Assembly: GCA_903834675.1 (NCBI GenBank)
Contig: CAILKC010000920.1
Span: forward strand, 1 to 17,388
Direction of reading: 5' to 3'
DNA from: an uncultured Victivallales bacterium
GTDB lineage: Bacteria > Verrucomicrobiota > Lentisphaeria > Oligosphaerales > JAFGRS01
Length of the DNA stretch: 17,388 nucleotides
Below the pieces are notes generated by a model. That model made no database searches. It saw nothing but the letters and a program-made list of their open reading frames with translations, and was not told the DNA's origin. The translations under genes and the position numbers were made by a program. Positions within the stretch are counted from its first letter, which is position 1; every line of letters begins with the position of its first letter. Positions 7,195-13,803 of this stretch are shown piece after piece.

Positions 7195-8298
7195 ATGAGC
7201 CACCTTTTGGAGCCTCGCGTTCCGAGCCCCGCGGCGCCGGAGACGCCCAAAGTCCGCGTTATGGTCGTCGAGGATTCGGCCGTCGTGCGCGATTTTTTGA
7301 CGCACATTCTCAGTCTGACGGCCGACTTACAGGTTGTAGGTGTGGCTCATGATGGGGAACAGGCCGTCGCCATGGTCCGCGACTGTCGGCCGGACGTCAT
7401 CACCATGGACATTCACATGCCGGGGATGAACGGCTTCGAGGCCACGCGCCGGATCATGGAGACACAGGCGACGCCGATTGTGATTGTCAGCGGTAGTTCC
7501 ACGGTCGAGGAATCCGCGACCGCTTTTCGGGCGCTCGAATTCGGGGCGGTCGCCATCATGCCGCGGCCGTACGGGTTTGGCCACCCGGAGTTTGCCGCCA
7601 GCGCCGAGAGACTGGTGGAGACCGTGCGCCTGATGGCCGAGGTCAAGGTGGTGCGACGCTGGGCCCAAGCTGAGACTAGGGCGGCTGCCGCCCCGGCGCG
7701 CTGGGTCGCTCCCGAACCCGGCCCCGCCGAGGTCCGCATCGTCGCCATCGGCGCCTCAACCGGCGGCCCGGCAGCCATCGCGACCATCTTGGCGGCGCTG
7801 CCGAAGGGTCTGCCCTTCCCCTTGGTGATCGTGCAGCATATTTGCGCCGGGTTCACGGCGGGACTTGGCGAGTGGTTGGCCACGACCTCCGGCCTGCCGG
7901 TGCAGGTTGCCGCGGACGGCGACTTTCTTTTACCCGGCCATGTCTACGTGGCCCCCAATGGGACACACCTGGGCGTCAGCGCCCATCGCGTCAGGCTCGC
8001 TGCCGACCCAGCCGAGAACGGGCTGCGCCCGGCGGTCTCGTACTTGTTCCGGTCGGTGGCGGCGGCCTTTGGCAAGCAGGCTGTCGCGGTTCTGCTCACC
8101 GGCATGGGCACGGACGGTGCGGCAGAATTGAAACTGATCAGGGACCGTGGGGGTCTTACCATCGCTCAGGACCGCGCCAGTTCGATCGTCCACGGCATGC
8201 CAGGTGAGGCGATTCGTCTGGGCGCCGCCGTACACGTGCTGGCGCCAGAAGCGATCGGCGCGTTTCTGCGTAGCCTCGGCAAAAGGCAAACCGCGTGA
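7195..8298 (+). CDS. cheB: CheB-type protein-glutamate methylesterase (WspF-like)
   Basis: CheB (367 aa) removes receptor methyl groups and would complete the adaptation loop with CheR. An N-terminal receiver (about 21-140) has VVEDS and phospho-acceptor Asp72 in TMDIHMPGMNG. The C-terminal esterase (about 178-362) has the catalytic triad Ser188 (GASTGG), His215 (VQHI) and Asp307 (TGMGTDG), all present. The receiver's conserved lysine in the usual KP pair appears as arginine (IMPRPYG), although the following GHPEF segment is typical of this CheB subgroup. No Shine-Dalgarno is visible at the ATG. A four-codon ATG...TGA frame at 7184-7198 ends on the cheB start. The stop codon overlaps the next gene's GTG start as GTGA, so the two proteins are probably made together. 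Confidence 0.95.
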   Translation: MSHLLEPRVPSPAAPETPKVRVMVVEDSAVVRDFLTHILSLTADLQVVGVAHDGEQAVAMVRDCRPDVITMDIHMPGMNGFEATRRIMETQATPIVIVSGSSTVEESATAFRALEFGAVAIMPRPYGFGHPEFAASAERLVETVRLMAEVKVVRRWAQAETRAAAAPARWVAPEPGPAEVRIVAIGASTGGPAAIATILAALPKGLPFPLVIVQHICAGFTAGLGEWLATTSGLPVQVAADGDFLLPGHVYVAPNGTHLGVSAHRVRLAADPAENGLRPAVSYLFRSVAAAFGKQAVAVLLTGMGTDGAAELKLIRDRGGLTIAQDRASSIVHGMPGEAIRLGAAVHVLAPEAIGAFLRSLGKRQTA

Positions 8299-10487
8299 AG
8301 ACACAAGACTCAAGATCTGCCGACATCCTGATCGTCGAGGACAGCGCGACCCAGGCACTGCGCTTGCAGTTCTACCTGCAAGAGCGTGGCCTTACGGTCG
8401 CCACGGTGCGCGATGGGGTCGAGGCGCTCCTCTACCTCAGCAAGGACAAGCCGCGACTGGTGGTCTGCGACATCGTTATGCCGCGCCTGGACGGTTACGA
8501 GCTCTGCCAGCGAATCCGGGGTGATGCCGCCCTGTGCGAGATCCCGGTGGTGCTATGGACGCAGTTAGAGGCGCCCGAAGAGTTGGCCAGGGGCATGGCG
8601 GCTGGCGCCGTGGCGGTCGTCCGTAAGCCCTTGGGCGATGAGGTCCTGCACCAGGCCGTCCAGCGACTGCTCGGCGACCTGAGCCAGGCGGACACCGCAG
8701 AAGCCGCCAGCTACATGTTGATCGTCGAAGACAGTCCGACCCAGGCGGCCCAGATCGAGGAGACCTTGCGGATTCGGGGCTATGAGACCCACATCGAGGT
8801 CAATGGCTACGACGCTCTGGAGTCGGTACGCCGACGCCGACCGGCGCTCATCATCAGCGACGTCAGGATGCCGGTCATGAACGGGTTCCAACTCTGCCAC
8901 GCGGTCAAGCATGATCCCGTTTTGCACGGCATTCCCGTGATCTTGCTGACCTCACTGTCGACGCCGAGTGACGTTCTCTCCGCCCTGGAAGCCGGCGCCG
9001 ATTTCCACATCCCAAAACCTTACCAAAGCGACTACCTAGCCGCGAAGATCGTGGAGATTCTCTCGCACCACCGCGCCGGTGACAGGCGCACACCTCTGAC
9101 CGAGGAGACCGTGACTTTTGATGGGACTACCTACCGGATTTCGACCACCCCCGAACAGGCGCTGCGCCTGCTGCTTTCGACCTACGAGGTCGCCTTTATG
9201 CAGAATCGGGAGCTGCTGCGGGCACGCGAGGAATTGCAGACCCTGAACGAGACCCTCGAACAGAAAGTGCGTGAGCGGACGGCGGCGCTCACGGCCGAGA
9301 TGGCTGCACGCCAGCAAGGGAACGAGGAGAAGGTCACCCTTGAAGCCCAGCTTCAGCAGGCGCAGAAGATGGAGTCGGTGGGGCGGCTGGCGGGAGGCGT
9401 GGCACACGAATTCAACAACCTGCTGATGGGCATCATGAATTACGCCGAACTGTGCCGTGACGGCCTGCCGCCGGAGCACCCCATCCGCAGCTACCTGGAC
9501 GAGATTAGCAGCGACTCCCAGCGCGCGGCGGACATCACCCGGCAGCTCCTCGCTTTCGCCCGCAAGCAAATCATCGCGCCCAAGGTACTGGAGCTGAACG
9601 ACGCCGTAGCGGGAACGGTCAAGATGCTACGCTGTCTGCTGGGCGCGGACATTGAGCTGGCCTGGCTGCCGGGCGCTAACTTGTGGCCGGTCAAGATGGA
9701 CCCCGGCCAGATCGCCCAGGTTCTGGCAAACCTCTGTGCCAACGCCCGAGACGCCATCACCGGGGTGGGCAAGGTCACCCTCGAGACGGAGAACGTGCCC
9801 CTGGACCAGGCCGATGCCGCGGCCCGCCCCGATGTCGCCCCCGGCGACTACGTCCTGTTGGCCGTCAGTGACGACGGCTGCGGCATGAGCAAGGACGTCC
9901 TCGCGCGGCTCTTCGAACCGTTCTTCACCACCAAGGGCATCGGGCAGGGTACGGGCCTGGGACTGGCCACCGTATACGGCATCGTCAAGCAGAACTCCGG
10001 GTGGATGAACGTCTACAGCGAGCCGGGCCAAGGCACCACGTTCAGGCTCTACCTGCCGCGGGCGGCGGCGAAACCCGACGCGGCCGCGGGGCCCGCCACC
10101 TCGGCGGAACCGCCCCGCGGCAGCGAAACGATCCTGGTGGCTGAGGACGAGAAATCCATCCGAGTCACCACACGCCTGTTCCTCGAACCCCTTGGCTACA
10201 CCGTGTTGGCGGCCGCCACGCCGGAAGAGGCACTGCGCCTGGCGGGCGCGCATGCCGGCCCCATTCACTTGCTGATCACCGACGTGATCATGCCGGGCCT
10301 GAACGGACGCGACCTGGCCCGGCGCCTTGCCGAGCAGCGCCCCAGCCTGAAGTGTCTGTTCATGTCTGGCTACACGGCCAACACGATCATGCAGCGCGGG
10401 GTACTGGACGAGAGCCAGCAATTCCTCTCCAAGCCCTTCTCGCGTAATGATCTGGTCCGCAAGGTCCGCGAGATGATGGCACCTTGA
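8295..10487 (+). CDS. Hybrid histidine kinase, REC-REC-HisKA-HATPase-REC
   Basis: This 730-residue soluble kinase starts with GTG overlapping the cheB stop. Domain order: receiver 1 (about 9-128; Asp59 in CDIVMP), receiver 2 (about 140-260; Asp189 in SDVRMP), a segment DGTTYRIS leading into a coiled coil (about 297-362), HisKA with His371 in GGVAHEFNNLL, HATPase (about 470-585; NARDAI, DDGCGM, GTGLGLATVYGIV), and receiver 3 (about 612-730; Asp663 in TDVIMP). No membrane helix or sensor domain is visible, so its inputs are probably the two N-terminal receivers, phosphorylated by the upstream CheA. It sits where Wsp clusters carry the diguanylate cyclase WspR. The final phosphate destination is not in this window unless it is the third receiver or an Hpt protein elsewhere. 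Confidence 0.95.
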   Translation: MKTQDSRSADILIVEDSATQALRLQFYLQERGLTVATVRDGVEALLYLSKDKPRLVVCDIVMPRLDGYELCQRIRGDAALCEIPVVLWTQLEAPEELARGMAAGAVAVVRKPLGDEVLHQAVQRLLGDLSQADTAEAASYMLIVEDSPTQAAQIEETLRIRGYETHIEVNGYDALESVRRRRPALIISDVRMPVMNGFQLCHAVKHDPVLHGIPVILLTSLSTPSDVLSALEAGADFHIPKPYQSDYLAAKIVEILSHHRAGDRRTPLTEETVTFDGTTYRISTTPEQALRLLLSTYEVAFMQNRELLRAREELQTLNETLEQKVRERTAALTAEMAARQQGNEEKVTLEAQLQQAQKMESVGRLAGGVAHEFNNLLMGIMNYAELCRDGLPPEHPIRSYLDEISSDSQRAADITRQLLAFARKQIIAPKVLELNDAVAGTVKMLRCLLGADIELAWLPGANLWPVKMDPGQIAQVLANLCANARDAITGVGKVTLETENVPLDQADAAARPDVAPGDYVLLAVSDDGCGMSKDVLARLFEPFFTTKGIGQGTGLGLATVYGIVKQNSGWMNVYSEPGQGTTFRLYLPRAAAKPDAAAGPATSAEPPRGSETILVAEDEKSIRVTTRLFLEPLGYTVLAAATPEEALRLAGAHAGPIHLLITDVIMPGLNGRDLARRLAEQRPSLKCLFMSGYTANTIMQRGVLDESQQFLSKPFSRNDLVRKVREMMAP

Positions 10488-10493
10488 AACGCG

Positions 10494-10508
10494 GACCCCG
10501 CGCGGGTC
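10494..10508. terminator. Small hairpin between convergent genes, possible weak terminator
   Basis: GACCC and GGGTC pair around a CGCGC loop just after the hybrid kinase stop. There is no T-tract, so an intrinsic terminator is doubtful. A second inverted repeat (GCCGACGC at 10522-10529 with GCGTCGGC at 10549-10556) reaches into the tail of the convergent gene. The 47-base gap holds nothing else. Confidence 0.25.
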
Positions 10509-10534
10509 GGGTCGGGTCAGAGCCGACGCTCAGT

Positions 10535-12106
10535 TCACCGGCCTCGAGGCGTCGGCCTTGTGGCTTTGCCCTTGGCGGCGGTCTTGCCCTTGGCGGCCGG
10601 GCGTTCCTGGGCCTTATCGGCCTCACCCGCCTGCCGGTTGGCGGCGGCACGGTCGGCGGCCATCTCCGCCACGGTACGGGTGTGGAGGCGGGCCGCGCCC
10701 TGGTAGCCCTGGCGAGTCGGGATAAGGGTGCCGGCGGCCTTGGCGGCGGCTAGACGCTTCTTGGCCTGGGCGACCGCCTTCTTGTACTGCGGCAGCCACT
10801 TGGCCTGGGTAACCAGCATCTCATCGACAAGCTGCCAGATCTCGGGTGGATTGCAGACGGCGCCGGTGAGGGGGTCCATCATGAAAGACTGGCGCAGCAG
10901 CAGGTCGTCGCCCTGGACCGCGGCATGGACCGCCAGGCGCTGCACGGTGACCGAGGCCAGGCACACCGCGGCACAGCCCATGGGTAGGTCGCCAACCCGC
11001 GGGATGTTGATGCCGTTGTAGTCAACGTAACCGGGGACCTCGACGATGCAGTCGGGGGGCAGGTTACTGATGCAGCCTTGGTTGACCACATTGAAGTGGC
11101 CGCGGTAGAGGCGCCCGGTTTCGAGGCCTTCAAGGATGTAGGAGCCGTGCTCGTGGCCGCGTTTGTCCGGGCCGATGGGGTTCGGGGGGGCCTGCATCCA
11201 CTGCGGGAACTCGGTTTCGAACCAATTACGGCCCTCGGTGCAGACGCGCAGGTAGCCGCCGGTCTGGCCATTGATCCACGAGCCCAGGTCGATCCAGTCG
11301 GTGATTTCCTTCTCGCGTTTGCGATACCAGGCGACGTACTCGCTGAGGTGGCCGTTGGACTCGGTGCTGTAATAACCGAAGCGGCGCAGCATGTCGAGGC
11401 GTACCTTCTCGGTCTGGCTGAGGCCGGGGTCTTTTTCGTAGGCCGCCAGAATCTTGCCGGTGAGGTCCTGGCCCTTGTGCTTGACCGAGACGTACCAGGT
11501 CTGATGGTTGATCCCGGCGCAGATGATATCGACCTCGTTCATGGGCAGGCCGAGGGCTTTGGCGATCTGCGCGTGCCCACCGATGACGCCGTGGCAGAGG
11601 CCGATGGTCTCGACCCCACCAAACTGGTTGGCGGCCCAGGTCAGCATGGCATTCGGATTGCCGTAGTTCAGCAGCCGGCAACCGGGAACGGCGACCTCAC
11701 GAATGTCCTTGCAGATCCCCAGGATGTAGGGGATGCCGCGTTGACCGTACATGATGCCGCCGGCGCAGAGGGTATCGCCAACGCACTGGTCGACGCCGTA
11801 CTGGAGCGGGAGGTCGACGTCGGATTGAAAGGCTTCCAGGCCGCCGACGCGGGCGACGTTGATGACGTACTTGGCGCCCGTGATGGCGGCGCGCTGGTCG
11901 AGGGTGCGCGTCAGTCTGACCTGTGTGAGTCCGGCGGCCGCGATGTCGCGCCGGGCAAGCTGATAGACCATGTCGAGATTGCGCTCGCTGATGTCCATGT
12001 AGGCAATCTCGAGATCCGCAAAGGCAGGTACGCCCAGCAGATCCACCGTCAGCCGACGGGTGAAGCCCACGCTACCGGCCCCGATGAACGCTACTTTGAG
12101 ACCCAT
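10535..12106 (-). CDS. Glycoside hydrolase family 4, alpha-galactosidase (MelA)-like
   Basis: GH4 enzymes cleave glycosides by an NAD+- and Mn2+-dependent redox-elimination mechanism in the cytoplasm. The N-terminal nucleotide-binding loop is GAGSVGF (9-15). The family metal ligands are visible as Cys171 in GLCHGV and His201 in AGINHQTWY, with Asn150 in NYGNPNA. Further segments, such as YYSTESNGHLSEY, NLPPDCIVEVP and MMDPLTGAV, match alpha-galactosidase MelA more closely than the phospho-glucosidase branch. The substrate is therefore probably an alpha-galactoside, but related sugars cannot be excluded. The segment DTLCAGGIM differs from the DTLGPGGI of MelA. At 523 residues it is longer than the usual roughly 450, because of an Ala/Lys/Arg-rich tail from about 441 ending in TAAKGKATRPTPRGR. 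The start has a good Shine-Dalgarno. It is monocistronic here. Confidence 0.92.
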   Translation of the reverse strand: MGLKVAFIGAGSVGFTRRLTVDLLGVPAFADLEIAYMDISERNLDMVYQLARRDIAAAGLTQVRLTRTLDQRAAITGAKYVINVARVGGLEAFQSDVDLPLQYGVDQCVGDTLCAGGIMYGQRGIPYILGICKDIREVAVPGCRLLNYGNPNAMLTWAANQFGGVETIGLCHGVIGGHAQIAKALGLPMNEVDIICAGINHQTWYVSVKHKGQDLTGKILAAYEKDPGLSQTEKVRLDMLRRFGYYSTESNGHLSEYVAWYRKREKEITDWIDLGSWINGQTGGYLRVCTEGRNWFETEFPQWMQAPPNPIGPDKRGHEHGSYILEGLETGRLYRGHFNVVNQGCISNLPPDCIVEVPGYVDYNGINIPRVGDLPMGCAAVCLASVTVQRLAVHAAVQGDDLLLRQSFMMDPLTGAVCNPPEIWQLVDEMLVTQAKWLPQYKKAVAQAKKRLAAAKAAGTLIPTRQGYQGAARLHTRTVAEMAADRAAANRQAGEADKAQERPAAKGKTAAKGKATRPTPRGR

Positions 12107-12115
12107 GTCGTGTCA

Positions 12116-12123
12116 CTCCTTCT
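12116..12123 (-). promoter_or_regulatory. Shine-Dalgarno of the GH4 gene
   Basis: On the minus strand AGAAGGAG lies 9 bases before the ATG at 12106. It supports this start. No convincing promoter boxes could be placed upstream of it. Confidence 0.75.
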
Positions 12124-12221
12124 CTGGCAACCGAGCTACCCGCCGAACCAGGCAGACTTCCGCCCTGGCGCCGACTGTGGTTAGGCGCGCCCCCAATAGG
12201 CAGGGGTAACGTAGCGCTCGG

Positions 12222-12484
12222 AGCTCGGGCCTGCTAGCCTCAATGCCGTTACGGCAGGGCTGTTTCGAGCTCGGCGGGCGTGCCTGGGATGGCCGCTGGC
12301 GGGGCCAGCCCGGTTCGGTGTACCGGCTTTCCAGCCACGGGCTGGGCCGCCCGCAGGGCGGAAGCCGGAATCCCCCCACCCTGGGACCGGCTGAAGGCGG
12401 GACACCGAACCGAACCGCAAGCGGCGGCACGCGAGAATCAAACAGTCCCGCCGTTACGGCGCACAAACTCGCCGAACCCGAGCT
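12222..12484. repeat. Long imperfect palindrome (fold-back / MITE-like element)
   Basis: Collinear blocks pair across a centre near 12360: AGCTCGGG (12222) with CCCGAGCT (12477); GCCGTTACGGC (12245 and 12450); CTGTTT (12260) with AAACAG (12440); GCGTGCC (12278) with GGCACGC (12426); and an inner arm at 12311-12336 matching the reverse complement of 12389-12412 at nearly every position (first 11 bases identical). The loop holds its own hairpin, CCGCCC-GCA-GGGCGG (12347-12361). Block spacings agree on both sides with a few indels, so the whole approximately 263 bases can fold back on itself. It lies between the divergent GH4 and kinase genes. No transposase is nearby. It is probably a member of a dispersed repeat family. 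Confidence 0.8.
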
Positions 12485-12587
12485 GGGGCATTATGGTGTC
12501 GTTCGCCCGCGGGCCGCGTGGCCTCGGATGTGGTCGGCAAGAAAGGGAGACGGCAAGACGGACAAGGATGTCTCAGCGACGCATGTG

Positions 12588-13796
12588 ATGCGGCAGCTTC
12601 TGCTCGCCGAAGATGACGAGGCGCTGTCCCGCATACTGACCAGGATGCTGGTCGAGGCGGGCTACTCCGTGGACGCGGTGTTGCGCGGCGACGAGGCGCG
12701 CGACCGGCTGGCCACTCAGGAGTACGACGTCATCCTCAGCGACATCAACATGCCCGGGATGAAGGGACCCGAGCTGCTCAAGGAGTGTCGTCGGCGGTGG
12801 CCCTACGCAGAAGTCATCCTCATCACCGGAGAGCCTGAGTTGGCCTCGGCGGTCCAGTGCATGAAGGATGGCGCTTTCGACTACCTCAGCAAACCGGCCG
12901 AGCCCGAGGTCCTGCTTGGTAAAGTCGCCAGCGCGGTCGCCTCCTCAGTCGCCAAACGGGAGATGACCGGGAGCACCGCGCTGACCCCGCCCGTGCCCCC
13001 TGGCATCCAGACAGTGCGCTGCCTGGGGTCAGGCGCCATGGGCATCGTCCTGCTGGTGGAGAAGGAGGGCCAGCAGTTCGCCATGAAGATCCTGAGGACG
13101 GATCAGCCCCACGAAGATAGCGGGGCGGCCCACCGGCGTTTCTACCGAGAAGCCGCCATCCTCAGCGGCATTGACCATCCGGGAATCGTGCGTGTTTTTG
13201 ACTGGGGCACTACGCCCACCGCGCAACCCTTCATCCTCATGGAGTACGTGGAGGGAAGCACGCTGGAGCGGCTGGCGCTGGATCACTGCCTGACCACGGC
13301 CCAGAAACTGGATCTGCTGCGACAGGTGACGGGCGCCTTGCAGTTTATCCACCGCCGGGCCATCATCCACCGCGACATCAAGCCGGGCAATGTGCTGGTG
13401 ACCGCGGACCTCAAGGCCAAGCTCACCGACTTCGGCATCGCCCGCTTCACCAGCCTGCGCTCCTCGCTGACCCTGCCGGGAATCATCATCGGTTCACCGG
13501 CGTACATGGCCCCGGAGACCTTCGCTGATGCCGAACCGGACCGCGTGTCGGACATCTTCTCTCTGGGGGTCCTGAGCTACGAACTATTGACCGGCAACAG
13601 CCCGTTCCGCCGAGGGAATCTGCAGCAACTGGTCCACTCTCTGACCTACGACACGCCGATTCCGGTTAGCACCTTGGCGCCGGACCTGCCCGGCGCGGTG
13701 CAGGACCTGGTCATGCGGATGATCGCCAAAGTCCCCGCCGAGCGCTGCCAGTGGGTGGATGAGTTCCTGGCCGCTCTTGAACCGACGACGGAGTGA
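12588..13796 (+). CDS. Receiver-Ser/Thr protein kinase fusion
   Basis: This 402-residue cytoplasmic protein joins a response-regulator receiver (about 1-120; acidic pocket AEDDE, phospho-acceptor Asp52 in LSDINMP, conserved Lys in LSKPAEP) to a PknB-like Ser/Thr kinase (about 140-400). The kinase has the glycine loop LGSGAMGIV (146-154), ATP lysine Lys167 in FAMKIL, catalytic Asp263 in IIHRDIKPGN, DFG Asp281 in LTDFGIAR, and GSPAYMAPE, so it looks active. No membrane helix, PASTA or other extracellular sensor is present. Its input would be phosphotransfer from a histidine kinase. The ATG at 12588 begins right at the receiver. Upstream in-frame ATGs (for example 12528) are possible but would add a tail without domain character. 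No strong Shine-Dalgarno supports any of them. The sialidase-like gene starts 7 bases downstream. Confidence 0.92.
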   Translation: MRQLLLAEDDEALSRILTRMLVEAGYSVDAVLRGDEARDRLATQEYDVILSDINMPGMKGPELLKECRRRWPYAEVILITGEPELASAVQCMKDGAFDYLSKPAEPEVLLGKVASAVASSVAKREMTGSTALTPPVPPGIQTVRCLGSGAMGIVLLVEKEGQQFAMKILRTDQPHEDSGAAHRRFYREAAILSGIDHPGIVRVFDWGTTPTAQPFILMEYVEGSTLERLALDHCLTTAQKLDLLRQVTGALQFIHRRAIIHRDIKPGNVLVTADLKAKLTDFGIARFTSLRSSLTLPGIIIGSPAYMAPETFADAEPDRVSDIFSLGVLSYELLTGNSPFRRGNLQQLVHSLTYDTPIPVSTLAPDLPGAVQDLVMRMIAKVPAERCQWVDEFLAALEPTTE

Positions 13797-13803
13797 CAGA
13801 ACC

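Larger units (their letters stand above)
12107..12587. other. Divergent intergenic region between GH4 and receiver-kinase genes
   Basis: These 480 bases separate two divergent genes and must hold both promoters. The middle is the fold-back element. An open plus-strand frame continues upstream from the kinase gene to 12243, but the first roughly 115 residues it would add are encoded by the palindrome and show no domain or bias. I treat it as non-coding. Bases 12546-12568 contain two GACGG words spaced 8 bases apart, similar to the simple-sequence filler in other spacers of this window. Confidence 0.6.

Noticed and set aside
10488..10560. Bidirectional intrinsic terminator between the convergent genes
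   Set aside because: Inverted repeats exist, but neither side has a run of T, so I list the small hairpin only at low confidence.
11078..12184. 368-residue plus-strand open frame opposite the GH4 gene
   Set aside because: The minus strand encodes GH4 motifs (GAGSVGF, GLCHGV, GINHQTWY) through this stretch, and the plus frame has none.
12243..12587. N-terminal extension of the receiver-kinase
   Set aside because: The added residues derive from the imperfect palindrome and spacer filler, with no domain character. The receiver begins naturally at the ATG at 12588.
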